The notes under the pieces are model-generated. The model ran no database searches. It was given only the letters and a program-made list of their open reading frames with translations, and was not told the DNA's origin. A stretch of 64,000 nucleotides of DNA from Saccharomonospora sp. CUA-673 (GTDB lineage: Bacteria; Actinomycetota; Actinomycetes; Mycobacteriales; Pseudonocardiaceae): the NCBI RefSeq assembly GCF_001942305.1, contig NZ_MKKE01000006.1, positions 55,976 through 119,975 of the forward strand, written 5' to 3'. A program made the translations under genes and the position numbers. Shown in pieces: positions 1 through 8,549 of the stretch. Positions within the stretch are counted from its first letter, which is position 1. Every line of letters starts with the position of its first letter.

Positions 1-311
1 GTGACGTCGAGGCCCAGCACGTCCATCGTCTCGTCGTCGGCCGCGAGCCTGCGGACCATCTGCTCCCGCTGGCCGTCCGCGTCGCGCGGCAGTCGGTTGT
101 AGACGATCCGGTACCGGCCGTCGGCCTCCTCGTTGCAGTTGTCGACGACGGTCTGGAAGTTGTCCTCGGGCGCGTAATAGACGTTGATCGCCGTGCTGTC
201 GCCGGTGCCGCACGCGGTGAGCACGCTCGCGCCGGTCAGGAGCGTGCAGGCCGACGCCAGCGCCCGTACGGGCGGCCGGTGCCGGCGAGGTCGCGTCCGC
301 GGTATCGCCAT
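1..311 (-). CDS. lpqY: Trehalose ABC transporter substrate-binding lipoprotein, LpqY-like (partial)
   Basis: Only the first 103 residues lie in the window; the gene runs off the left edge. It starts at an ATG at 311 preceded by a run of GGAGG repeats. The N-terminus is basic, followed by a hydrophobic stretch and a lipobox LTAC with the lipidated Cys at residue 34, then VYYAPEDNF, typical of extracellular sugar-binding proteins. The downstream partner genes (sugA/B/C) would lie outside the window. The LpqY identity rests mainly on the neighbouring Rv1234-like membrane protein, which adjoins lpqY in mycobacteria. It would bind trehalose outside the membrane for recycling. A generic sugar-binding lipoprotein remains possible. 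Confidence 0.75.
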   Translation of the reverse strand, partial: MAIPRTRPRRHRPPVRALASACTLLTGASVLTACGTGDSTAINVYYAPEDNFQTVVDNCNEEADGRYRIVYNRLPRDADGQREQMVRRLAADDETMDVLGLDV

Positions 312-530
312 CTCCTCCTCCTCCACGCCGTACACGCGGCCGCCGAAGGAGGTGGTCCTCCGCACGCCGTCGTGCATGGGCTCAGAACACAGTGCTCCGA
401 ACGGGGTGATTCCGCCGCTCGGGTGATCAGCTCGGGAAAGTATTCCCCGCGGGCCCGCAGGGCAAGCACACACTGTAACGATTCGGGGACGCGCAGGCCG
501 GGAAACGCGACGAAAAGACCGCGAAACGCA

Positions 531-560
531 ATCAGCGGACGGCGCGTGCCGTCCGCTGAT
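531..560 (-). terminator. Perfect 13-bp hairpin downstream of the Rv1234-like gene
   Basis: Arms 531-543 (ATCAGCGGACGGC) and 548-560 pair perfectly around a GCGT loop. It lies about 50 nt past the stop of the gene ending at 610, in the gap before lpqY. There is no U-tract, as is usual for high-GC actinobacterial terminators. The rest of the 312-609 gap shows no gene; it should hold the lpqY promoter. Confidence 0.7.
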
Positions 561-609
561 CAACTCTGGGTGCCGGCTGCGGTGCCGGCAGTGGGTCCGT
601 TCGGGCGGG

Positions 610-1140
610 TCAGCCGTGCATGCCCATGCTCAGCTTCGCGAGCAGATCGCGGCCCTGCTCGGCGTTGCGCGGCTGGCAGAGCACGTCGTAGCGGCCCGCC
701 ACGAGCTGGCTCGACGACGAGAAGTCCCGCCGCCCCCGCGTCGAGGCGTAGCTCACCGCCGCGAACGCCATGCCGAAGCCGACACCGACGACCAGACCGA
801 TGCCGATCGGCGCCAACGCCATGCCCTCGCCGGCGCTGAACATGCTCAGCAGCAGGCCCACGAACAGACCGAACCACGCGCCCGACGCCGCACCCGTACC
901 GAGCACGCGCCCCCACGACAACCTGCCGATGACCCGCTCGACGAGCATCAGGTCGACGCCGACGATCGTCACGTCCTGCACCTTGAAATCGCTGTCGGCC
1001 AGGTAATCGACGGCGCGCTGCGCCTCTTCGTAGGTGTTGTACGAGCCGATCGGCCAGCCGGTGGGCGGCGTCGGCAGCTTCGGCAGCCCCGGCGCCTGTC
1101 GTCCTGGTCCTGGCGAAAGTGGACCGGTCACCATCATCAC
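610..1140 (-). CDS. Membrane protein of the general stress protein 17M-like type (Rv1234-like)
   Basis: A 176-residue protein. Residues 1-30 are Pro/Gly rich, followed by a domain starting GWPIGSYNTYEEAQRAVDYL that resembles the general-stress (YflT/GSP17M) fold, then two hydrophobic helices at about 85-105 and 112-135, and a tail ending in LCQPRNAEQGRDLLAKL. In mycobacteria a similar gene (Rv1234) sits just upstream of lpqY in the same direction, as here. Role unknown. The start is GTG at 1140 followed at once by two ATG codons, any of which could be used; an AAGG is suitably placed upstream. Confidence 0.8.
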   Translation of the reverse strand: MMMVTGPLSPGPGRQAPGLPKLPTPPTGWPIGSYNTYEEAQRAVDYLADSDFKVQDVTIVGVDLMLVERVIGRLSWGRVLGTGAASGAWFGLFVGLLLSMFSAGEGMALAPIGIGLVVGVGFGMAFAAVSYASTRGRRDFSSSSQLVAGRYDVLCQPRNAEQGRDLLAKLSMGMHG

Positions 1141-1353
1141 CTGTGCCTTCGACCTCTCCGTGTTGTCGAGTCGCCTGCCACGCCCGCACTGCCTGCCCGG
1201 GCGATACGTAGCGACAACAACCTTAGAGACAACAATACGGACTCCAGGAGGATGTCCGGATCACCGGATACCTACGCGCCTCGACCACCGCCCCGCAGGC
1301 CGCACAGGGCGAAACCGGTGGTGACCCGGGGCCGGGCGCACCATGCTGGGCGC

Positions 1354-2040
1354 ATGGCCCCCGTGTCCGGGACGTCCCCGGTGCCCGCCCCGCCGCTGCT
1401 ACGCACCGACCGCCTTCTTCTGCGGCCCCTGACCAGCGGCGACACCGCCCACATCGTCGCGCTGCACACCGACCCCGACGTGATGCGCCACCTCGGCCCG
1501 CCCGCGCAAAGCGGGTCCGCCACCGACGTGGTCGCCCGCGAGGAGGTACCGCGCATGGTCGCCGCGGGCACGAATCACACCGACCCGGACGGGCGGCGGC
1601 AACTGCCCCACTACCTCGCCGCCGAGACCCGGGACGGCGGGCGGTTCCTCGGCTGGTTCCTGCTGCGCCCGGTGACCGACTCGCCACTGCTACCGCGCCG
1701 CTCCCCCGCGTCCCTCGAACTCGGCTACCGCCTGGCCCGCGCCGCCTGGGGCCACGGCTACGCCACCGAAGGCGCCCGCGCCCTCGTCCACGCCGCGTTC
1801 ACGGAGGCAGGCGCCGACCGGGTGGTCGCGACGACGATGGCCGTCAACACCGCCAGCCGCCGCGTCCTCGAGAAATGCGGACTGCGGCTGGTCCGCACGT
1901 TCTTCCCCGTCTGGGACGAACCACTGGAGGGCGCCGAGCACGGTGATGTCGAGTACGGGCTCACCAGGGCGGAGTGGACACGTAGCATGAAAGGAGCACA
2001 AGCAACCGCCAGCGACAGAAGGTCGGTGCCCGAGCAGTGA
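1354..2040 (+). CDS. GNAT family N-acetyltransferase
   Basis: 228 residues. It begins with the RimJ/RimL-type motif LLRTDRLLLRPLTSGD and has the acetyl-CoA-binding region at about 135-165 (LGYRLARAAWGHGYATEGA), followed by the family's VVATTMAVNTASRRVLEKCGL. It probably transfers an acetyl group from acetyl-CoA to a small molecule or protein N-terminus; the substrate cannot be told. The ATG at 1354 was chosen because the conserved domain begins a few residues later; longer in-frame starts overlap the divergent neighbour. The stop overlaps the start of mrp by 4 nt, so the two may be translationally coupled. Confidence 0.85.
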   Translation: MAPVSGTSPVPAPPLLRTDRLLLRPLTSGDTAHIVALHTDPDVMRHLGPPAQSGSATDVVAREEVPRMVAAGTNHTDPDGRRQLPHYLAAETRDGGRFLGWFLLRPVTDSPLLPRRSPASLELGYRLARAAWGHGYATEGARALVHAAFTEAGADRVVATTMAVNTASRRVLEKCGLRLVRTFFPVWDEPLEGAEHGDVEYGLTRAEWTRSMKGAQATASDRRSVPEQ

Positions 2041-3182
2041 CCACCATGCAAGACAAGCCCAGTGTCGAGACCGTCCGCACAGCACTGAACTCGGTGCAGG
2101 ACCCGGAGATCCACAAACCGATCACCGAACTCGGCATGGTCAAGGACATCACCGTGGGCGACGACGGCGTCGTGACGGTCGGGGTGTACCTCACGGTGGC
2201 CGGGTGCCCCATGAAGGACACGATCACCAAGGACACGAAGGCCGCCGTCAGCGAGCTGTCCGGCGTCACCGACGTGCAGGTCGAACTCGACGTCATGAGC
2301 GACGAGCAGCGCACCGAGCTGCGCAAACAGCTCCGCGGCGACGCCGAGGAGCCGGTGATCCCGTTCGCCCAGCCCGGCTCGATGACCCGCGTGTACTGCG
2401 TCGCGTCCGGCAAGGGCGGCGTCGGCAAGTCCAGCGTCACCGTCAACCTGGCCGCGGCGATGGCCGAGCGCGGCCTCAAGGTGGGCGTCGTCGACGCCGA
2501 CATCTACGGCCACTCCGTGCCTCGCATGCTGGGTGCCGACGAGAAGCCCACCAAGGTCGAGTCGATGATCATGCCGCCGCAGGCGCACGGCGTGAAGGTC
2601 ATCTCCATCGGCATGTTCACGCCCGGCAACACGCCCGTGGTGTGGCGCGGGCCGATGCTGCACCGCGCGCTCCAGCAGTTCCTCGCGGACGTGTTCTGGG
2701 GCGACCTCGACATCCTGCTGCTCGACCTGCCCCCGGGCACCGGCGACATCGCGATCTCCGTCGCGCAGCTGATCCCAAACGCCGAGATCCTCGTCGTCAC
2801 CACGCCGCAGCAGGCCGCCGCCGAGGTGGCCGAGCGCGCCGGCGCGATCGCGCTGCAGACGCGTCAGCGCATCGCGGGCGTGATCGAGAACATGTCGTGG
2901 TTCGAAGGCCCCGACGGGTCGCGGATGGAGATCTTCGGCTCCGGCGGCGGGCAGACCGTCGCCGACTCGCTGTCGAAGTCCGTCGGCTCCGAGGTGCCGC
3001 TGCTCGGCCAGGTGCCGCTCGAGACGAAGCTGCGGGAACAGGGCGACGCCGGTACGCCCCTCGTGCTGTCCGACCCCGAGTCGGGCGCGTCCGAGGTGCT
3101 GCGTTCGGCCGCGGAGAAGCTGTCGGTCCGGGCCCGCGGGCTCGCCGGCATGATGCTCAACGTCTCCCCCGCCGGCAACTAA
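2037..3182 (+). CDS. mrp: Mrp/NBP35 family ATP-binding iron-sulfur carrier (ApbC)
   Basis: 381 residues. An N-terminal DUF59/MIP18 domain (about 10-85, with the conserved Cys in AGCPMKD) precedes a ParA/Mrp P-loop ATPase whose deviant Walker A, GKGGVGKS, lies at 125-132. Later motifs are VDADIYGHSVPRML and LLDLPPGTGDI. Family members load or carry Fe-S clusters for apoproteins. Start is GTG at 2037 overlapping the upstream stop, with an in-frame ATG three codons later. The length matches Mrp of actinobacteria (Rv1229c). A 21-nt repeat array begins 8 nt after the stop. Confidence 0.93.
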   Translation: MTTMQDKPSVETVRTALNSVQDPEIHKPITELGMVKDITVGDDGVVTVGVYLTVAGCPMKDTITKDTKAAVSELSGVTDVQVELDVMSDEQRTELRKQLRGDAEEPVIPFAQPGSMTRVYCVASGKGGVGKSSVTVNLAAAMAERGLKVGVVDADIYGHSVPRMLGADEKPTKVESMIMPPQAHGVKVISIGMFTPGNTPVVWRGPMLHRALQQFLADVFWGDLDILLLDLPPGTGDIAISVAQLIPNAEILVVTTPQQAAAEVAERAGAIALQTRQRIAGVIENMSWFEGPDGSRMEIFGSGGGQTVADSLSKSVGSEVPLLGQVPLETKLREQGDAGTPLVLSDPESGASEVLRSAAEKLSVRARGLAGMMLNVSPAGN

Positions 3183-3190
3183 CGAACGCC

Positions 3191-3316
3191 GCCGTGTCAG
3201 CACCTCGCGTCGCCGTGTTGTGAGTTGGCGTCGCCGTGTCAGCACTTCGCGTCGCCGTGTCAGCACTTCGCGACGCGGTGTTGGCGTCTCGCGTCGCCGT
3301 GTTGTGAGTTGGGACC
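3191..3316 (+). repeat. 21-nt tandem repeat array A, 3' of mrp (6 units)
   Basis: Six consecutive units of exactly 21 nt start at 3191, 3212, 3233, 3254, 3275 and 3296. Each begins GCCGTGT (once GCGGTGT), followed by CAGCA or a variant (TGGCG, TGTGA), and most end CGTC or CGAC. There are no spacers. The array starts 8 nt after the mrp stop and reads in the sense of mrp. The same unit recurs in six other arrays. The gap between mrp and tatB (3183-3657) holds this array, a hairpin and array B, and no gene. Confidence 0.9.
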
Positions 3317-3362
3317 GAGGACCCGAGGCACTCACCCCCAGTTTCGGGTGCCTCGGGTCCTC
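3317..3362. terminator. 15-bp perfect hairpin between two facing repeat arrays
   Basis: Arms 3317-3331 (GAGGACCCGAGGCAC) and 3348-3362 are exact reverse complements around a 16-nt loop. It lies between convergent mrp and tatB, directly abutting array A, so it could terminate transcripts from both sides. No U-tract is seen. Confidence 0.65.
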
Positions 3363-3474
3363 CTCCGCGGGCATGACGAGCCCGTCCCCTGCGGAAAAGC
3401 GCCGGTCGAAGATCCCCGGCACCAGGGTTACGCATCACGGCATCGTGGGGTTGCCGGAATACGACGAAAGTAGG

Positions 3475-3642
3475 GTCTACGTCTCACAACGCGGCGCCGC
3501 GCGTAGGCAACACCGTGACGCGAAACGCTGACACGGCGACGTAGAACGCTGACACGGCCGCGCGAGATGCTGACACGGCCGCGCGAGATGCTGACACGGC
3601 CGCGCGAGATGCCAACACGGCGACGTGTGTTGCTGACACGGC
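3475..3642 (-). repeat. 21-nt tandem repeat array B, 3' of tatB (8 units)
   Basis: Read on the minus strand, eight 21-nt units run from 3642 down to 3475. The first six carry GCCGTGT followed by CAGC or TGGC; the last two are degenerate (ACGGTGTTG, GCCGCGTTG). The array begins 15 nt beyond the tatB stop and is in the sense of tatB, so arrays A and B face each other across the hairpin at 3317-3362. Confidence 0.9.
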
Positions 3643-3657
3643 CGCGGGGGCCGGGGG

Positions 3658-4122
3658 TTACGTGGCGTCCGGGTCCACCGGGGGGTTCTCGCCGGGCTTG
3701 AGGGGGTCGCCACCGCGGGTCGCGCCTCCGCCGCCGACCGCCGCCGAACCGTTCGCACCCGCGGCGCCCGCCGAGCCTGCGGAACCGTTGCTGCGCGGGC
3801 CGTCGCCCCCGACGGGGCGGGTGGCATTGATGTCGTTGAGGCCGACCGGGTCGGGGTCGCCGTCGAACAGATGCTGGGTGACGGCGCGCTTCGGGTCGAA
3901 GTTGCGCAGTCCGCGCAGGTCCTCGATGGGCTTGCGGAACTCCTCGTACTCCGTGCCCATTTCGTTCTTGAGCTGCTGCCGCGCGCCGGTCGCGAAGTCG
4001 CGCACCTTCCGCATGGACTTGCCCAGCCACGATGCGGCCTCGGGCAGCCGTTCCGGGCCCAGGATGAACAGTGCCGCCACGAGGAGAATGAGAATCTCGC
4101 TCCAGCCAATGCTCTCGAACAC
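3658..4122 (-). CDS. tatB: Sec-independent protein translocase TatB
   Basis: 154 residues. It starts [20 protein letters not shown], the single N-terminal membrane helix, then the conserved [22 protein letters not shown] hinge and amphipathic helix and a Glu-rich segment. The C-terminal 60 residues are Gly/Ala/Asn/Pro rich and unordered. TatB works with TatC to recognise twin-arginine signal peptides at the membrane. Position downstream of htrA matches the mycobacterial order sigE-rseA-htrA-tatB. Spacing to htrA is 47 nt, so it may be in the same operon. Confidence 0.93.
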   Translation of the reverse strand: MFESIGWSEILILLVAALFILGPERLPEAASWLGKSMRKVRDFATGARQQLKNEMGTEYEEFRKPIEDLRGLRNFDPKRAVTQHLFDGDPDPVGLNDINATRPVGGDGPRSNGSAGSAGAAGANGSAAVGGGGATRGGDPLKPGENPPVDPDAT

Positions 4123-4169
4123 CTGGGTAACCTCCGCGTCTTCGACCGCTCGGGGGTCAGCCTACAAGG

Positions 4170-5793
4170 TCAGTCTGAACCCAGGGTGACATCGACAGTA
4201 AGTGCCCTGCCGTCACGCACGAGCCGCACCGGCACGGTCTCGTCGACGTCGTGTTCGCGGACCGCGACGGTCAGCTCGGCCGCGTTGCGCACCTGCCGCT
4301 CGCCGATGCGGGTGATCACGTCGCCCTCGCGGATACCCGCCCGGTCCGCGGGCCCCTGACCTCGCACGTTCTGCACCTGGGCACCCTCGGAGGTGTTCGC
4401 CGACACCGACGCCGCGTTGACGCCCATGTCGGCGTGCGTGACCTCGCCGTCGCGGATCAGCGCTTCCGCGATGCGCATCGCCTGGTCGACGGGGATGGCG
4501 AAGCCGAGGCCGATGCTGCCGCCCTCGCCCTCACCGCCGGTGCGGATCATCGAGTTGATGCCCACCAGCGCGCCGCGGGCGTCGACGAGCGCGCCGCCGG
4601 AGTTGCCGGGGTTGATCGCGGCGTCGGTCTGGATGGCGTCGTAGGTGACGTTGGGCTGGCCGTTCTCCCCCAGCGCCGTGACGGGCCGGTCGACGGCACT
4701 GACGATGCCCTCGGTCACGGTGTTCTCCAGGCCGAACGGCGAGCCGACGGCGACGACCCCGTCGCCCGGCGCGAGTTCGGACGAACGGCCGACCTCGATG
4801 ACGACCGGATCGTCGACGTTGACCTTGAGCACGGCCAGGTCGGTGTGCGGGTCGCTGCCGACGACCTGTGCCTGCACGCGCGTGCCGTCGGTGAAGACGG
4901 TGGAGATCTCGGTGCCCTCGGAGTCGACGGCCTGGGAGATGACGTGGTGGTTGGTGAGCACGTAGCCCTCGCCGTCGATGACGACACCCGAGCCCACGCC
5001 GCCGTTCTGGCCCGAGGTGACCTCGATCGACACGACCGCGGGTGCGACGCGCTGGGCGATGCCGGCGATCGAGTCGGCCGGGCGTTCCTTGGCCGCCTCG
5101 GCCTCGGCGAGGTTGAGTTCGCCGCGCAGCTCGTCACCGGTGGTGCCGACGGCCCAGCCGACGACGCCGCCGACCGCGCCGACGGCCAGCGCCACGACGG
5201 CGAGCAGCGCCAGTGCGGTCGGTTTGACGCGCCTGCCGAACAGCAGTTCCGGCACGCTCAGCTGCGCGCCGGGTTTCTTCTCGGTGTCGTCGTCGGGTTC
5301 GTCCTCGGCGGTGCTGACGGCGGGGGTGCTGAGCATGGCGCCGCGCCCGGGTCACGCCACGGGTCGCCCTCGGAGGCCCACAGCGGTTCGTCCCCGTCGC
5401 CGCTGCCCTGCTGATTGACGTTGCCTGGTCACCGTAGGGACGCTGCAGGATGACGTCCTCGGCGCCGGGCGGACGACTGAAGGCCTCGACGAGCGATTCG
5501 GGTGCGGGCGGGGCCGACACCGCGGGCGCGTGGTCGGAGCCGCGGGCGGGCAGTTCGTCGAACGAGCCGTCGACACCGCGGGGCCTGCCGAACGTCGCAG
5601 CCGCGGACGGGTCGACCGCGGGTCGCGCGATGGGCCGTGGGCGCAGCCGCGGCTCCCCGCTCTCCCGACCGGCCTGGTCCGGACCGACTCCGCCACCCTG
5701 ACCGCTGTGACCGGCCTGACCGCCCTGGCCGTTCTGGCCGGCGTGGCCGTCGTCGTGGTGGCCCTCCTGGGACGAGTTCGGTGGCTGGCTCAT
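4170..5793 (-). CDS. htrA: HtrA-like membrane-anchored serine protease with PDZ domain (two apparent frameshifts)
   Basis: Trypsin-like envelope protease. The visible catalytic triad is His in VLTNHHVIS, Asp in PHTDLAVLKV and Ser in GNSGGALV; a membrane helix (ALALLAVVALAVGAVGG) precedes it and a PDZ domain closes the protein. A Gly/Asn/Pro-rich cytoplasmic extension starts at ATG 5793 (MSQPPNSSQEG) behind a GGGGAAG. The reading frame is lost about 5425 and again about 5340; adding one base at each restores one continuous protein (QRPYGDQ-GNVNQQG... and DPGAA-MLSTP). If the breaks are real, translation could only restart at ATG 5336, just before the membrane helix. The context is the sigE-rseA-htrA cluster. 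Confidence 0.88.
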
Positions 5794-5982
5794 CTTCCCC
5801 TGACAAACGGTTCGTCGCGTGCTCGTGACTCGGACGGAGACTACGTGTGCCGCCGGGGACGCACAGCGCCCCGGGAGCATCCGAACCGATCATGGCGCGT
5901 GGGCGGTGAAGTCGGCGTGGGCCGCGCGCCGCCGGTCAGCGGCGGGGCGCCGCGGCCGGCGGGGACTCGGCGGCGTGGGAAC

Positions 5983-6931
5983 TCAGCGGTGTGGGGACGG
6001 TGCGCCGGGGGCCACCGCCGCGGTGGTCGCCACAGGCACCTTGGCGGCCGAGCTCACGGCCGGTGCCGTGCCGGACGTCGTGGCCGGGGTCGTCGCGGCG
6101 TCATCGGCATCCCGCGACGGCGACGGCACCGCAGCCTTCGACGTGCCAGCCGGTTCGGAGGCGCCGGCCTTCGCGGAGTTGGAGTTGCCGAACTGCGCCC
6201 GCAGGACGTTGGTGTTCGGCTGGTCGCCGCCGGTCTGCGTGCGGTGGCTCTCGCCGATCGGCGCCACGGTGGTGCCGACGATCGCCAGCGCGCTCAGCAC
6301 GAGTCCGGACACCACGACACCGGCGCCTGGGCTGCGCGGCGCTTGCCCTGACCGCCGCCCTGTCCGTCACCGTCGCCGGAATCGGTGGTGTCGGCCGCGT
6401 CCTGACCATCCTCGGCGACGGGGCTGTCGGAGCCCACGGTGGGAGCGGATCGGCCGATCGGGGCCGTCCGGCCCAGGCTCATCCGCCCCAGTGCCGACCG
6501 CGCCGCCCCCGATCGCCCCAGTGCCGACCGGCCCAGTGCCGACCGACCGAGGGGCTCGGATCCTCCCAACGGCGTCACCCCGCCGACGGCCCGTCCGCGT
6601 AGTCCGGCGATCCGGCCCGGCCGCTGCACGGCGACGAGCTGGCCGTCCTCGGTGACCGCGAGGTTGTCCGGGGTGGCGTCGACGTCGGTGTCCTGCGGAA
6701 TGGACCGCAGCTGGCCAGGAAGCCCGCCGACATCGACGGCTCCCGCGCGTCCTGCACCGCGGCCCGCACCTGACGCTGGGCGTCGACATCGGCCGCGCAC
6801 CACGGGCAGTGGGCCACGTGCTCGGCCGCGCGCTCGGTGGCCGCCGGGGACATCTCGTTGTCCACGAACGCCACCACCGCGTCCGGCAGGAGATGCGACT
6901 CCGGAAGGCCGAACCCCAGCTGACGGCTCAT
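5983..6931 (-). CDS. rseA: Anti-sigma factor RseA-like, zinc-finger and membrane helix (two apparent frameshifts)
   Basis: The N-terminus carries the ZAS motif (HVAHCPWC, with the upstream His/Asn region DAVVAFVDNEM) that binds an ECF sigma factor. A mid-part rich in SALGR/GRSA repeats follows, then a single helix VVSGLVLSALAIVG and an Ala/Thr/Pro-rich outer tail. Two single-base losses (about 6730 and 6325) split it into three frames; restoring both gives one protein of about 316 residues. Its ATG overlaps the sigE stop (ATGA), so the pair is translationally coupled. It should hold SigE inactive until envelope stress. The membrane helix differs from the mycobacterial RseA I know of. Confidence 0.85.
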
Positions 6932-7637
6932 CCGAGCGCCTCCCGACTTCGTGCGGCCGCGGCCCGTTCGAGCGACGCCTTCAGCGCCTGCCGGCCGCGG
7001 TGGATCCTGCTGCGTACGGTGCCGAGCTTACGTCGAGGGTCGCGCCGATCTCCTCGTACGACAGTCCTTCGACGTCACACAGCACGACGGCGGCGCGGAA
7101 CTCGGGCGGCAGCTCGTCGAGCGCGGTCTGCAGATCGGGGTCGAGATGGGTCTCGGAGTAGACCTGCTCGGGGCTCGGGTCGTCGCCCACGATGCGGTCG
7201 GTGTCCTCGGGCAGGCCCTCCATGCGCACGCGCGAGCGGCGCCGGGCCATGTCGAGGAACAGGTTCGTGGTGATGCGGTGCAACCAGCCCTCGAAGGTGC
7301 CGGGCTTGTACGAGGCCAGCGACCGGAACACGCGGATGAACGTCTCCTGCGTGAGGTCCTCGGCGTCGTGGGCGTTGCCGGAGAGCCGGTAGGCCAGCCG
7401 GTAGACGCGGTCGGCGTGCTCGCGAACCACCTCGTCCCACGTGGGCGGCGTCCACGTCTCGGCGCCACCGGCGATCGCGGCGTGCTCGGACGAGGCGTGC
7501 TCGGACACGGCAGACTGCTGCCCCGCGTCCTGCACGGTCGTCTGCACAGGCACGGCGGTCTCGGCCGGGCCCGGCTGGTTGTCGGTGGGCTGCACCGTCG
7601 GCGTCGCGGCACTCTGTGACAGCGGAGGCACCTCCAT
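6928..7637 (-). CDS. sigE: ECF RNA polymerase sigma factor SigE-like (one apparent frameshift)
   Basis: An N-terminal extension of about 65 unordered residues precedes sigma region 2 ([19 protein letters not shown]) and region 4 ([28 protein letters not shown]). The frame breaks at about 7032, where a base is missing from the codon before [19 protein letters not shown]. With one base added, the protein ends at a TGA at 6928-6930 overlapping the rseA start. Without it, region 4 loses its helix-turn-helix end. It directs transcription of envelope-stress genes, probably including itself. Position next to a divergent methyltransferase matches mycobacterial Rv1220c-sigE. Confidence 0.9.
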
Positions 7638-7663
7638 CGGACTGGTCCCCTTCTTAGCCGTTC

Positions 7664-7690
7664 AACGTCGGCACGGGAGTTCATGTTCCC
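7664..7690 (-). promoter_or_regulatory. SigE/SigH-type promoter for sigE (autoregulation)
   Basis: On the minus strand GGGAAC (7690-7685) is followed after 17 nt by CGTT (7667-7664), the -35/-10 pattern known for SigE and SigH family regulons. It lies about 27 nt upstream of the sigE start, leaving a short leader. The rest of the 237-nt gap must also hold the divergent methyltransferase promoter, which I cannot pick out. Confidence 0.65.
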
Positions 7691-7874
7691 GGCCGATCCG
7701 TGTTCCCCACGTGAGACGCAGTCTTGCCGCTCTCCTTACGGATTCCATGAGGTGCGGCTGAGAGCGGCCTGAGAGTCTCGGATCACATGTCCGCTGGTCA
7801 CCGCGCGGGCGGGCGTTCGGCGTCAGGGGCGTGGTGACCGGGGACACCCACCCCGGCGCGCTAACCTTCTGCGC

Positions 7875-8549
7875 GTGACATCCGAAACAGACCCGGCCGC
7901 GGCGCTCGCCGACGGTGTCGGCGGGTTCGACGCGTTCGTCAGCGGCTTCGCGGCCGAGGACGACGCGCTCCTCGGCGCGCGGGCGCGCGCGGAGGAGCTG
8001 GGCTGTGGTGCGGTGTCACCCGCGACGGGCGCGGCACTGGCGCTGCTGGCCACGACGGTGCAGGCCAGGGCGGTCGTCGAGATCGGAACGGGCACCGGCG
8101 TCAGCGGGCTGCACCTGCTGCGCGGGATGGCCCCCGACGGGATCCTGACCACGATCGACTGGGAGCCGGAGTTCCACCGTTCGGCCCGGCGCGTGTTCGG
8201 CGCGGCCGGCTACCCGCCGGGGCGGGTGCGCACGATCACCGGGCGCGCGCTCGACGTGCTGTCCCGGCTCACCTCGGGCGGCTACGACCTGGTGTTCGCC
8301 GACGCGACGCTCGTCGAGTACCCGGGCTACTTCGCCCAGGGCGTGCAGCTGCTGCGGCCCGGCGGGGTGATCGTGTTCCACAACGTCCTGGCCGACGGCC
8401 GCATCGGCGACCACGCCCAGCGCGACCCGAGGCTGCTGGCGCTGCGCGACGTCGCCAGGGCCATGCGCGACGACGACCGGTTACACCCGGCCGTGTTGCC
8501 TCTGGGCGGCGGTCTGCTCGCCGGCGCGGTCGCCCCCGAGCCCGCCTGA
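7875..8549 (+). CDS. O-methyltransferase (Rv1220c-like)
   Basis: 224 residues. SAM-dependent class I fold: motif I VVEIGTGTGVSGLHLLRGM (about 73-91), the acidic TTIDWEPEF, and FADATLVEYPGYFAQ in the position of the metal-binding catalytic site of catechol-type methyltransferases; LRPGGVIVFHNVL follows. Start GTG 7875. It is divergent from sigE, as in mycobacteria. The 3' end overlaps the convergent MFS gene by 69 nt, unusual but both frames look intact. Substrate unknown. Confidence 0.88.
   Translation: MTSETDPAAALADGVGGFDAFVSGFAAEDDALLGARARAEELGCGAVSPATGAALALLATTVQARAVVEIGTGTGVSGLHLLRGMAPDGILTTIDWEPEFHRSARRVFGAAGYPPGRVRTITGRALDVLSRLTSGGYDLVFADATLVEYPGYFAQGVQLLRPGGVIVFHNVLADGRIGDHAQRDPRLLALRDVARAMRDDDRLHPAVLPLGGGLLAGAVAPEPA

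Noticed and set aside
1758..3422. A 554-residue reading frame on the minus strand opposite mrp
   Set aside because: It is a shadow of the high-GC codon pattern of the GNAT and Mrp genes, with His/Arg/Gly-rich nonsense sequence and repeat-derived start. Similar long shadows opposite fbiB, pepA, the LCP genes and others were rejected for the same reason.
3420..3495. tRNA gene between mrp and tatB
   Set aside because: The segment around GGGTTACGCATCACGG looked RNA-like, but no cloverleaf, T-loop GTTCRANNC or acceptor pairing could be drawn.
3183..3600. Proteins made of RRVSTS-type repeats over the 21-nt arrays
   Set aside because: A 21-nt repeat stays open in several frames on both strands because 21 is a multiple of three. 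None has a ribosome binding site or conserved start, and all lie in 3' gaps.
8481..8549. Frame error at the overlapping ends of the methyltransferase and MFS genes
   Set aside because: Both frames run to plausible ends, and no single-base change gives a clearly better family match, unlike the 22 sites listed.
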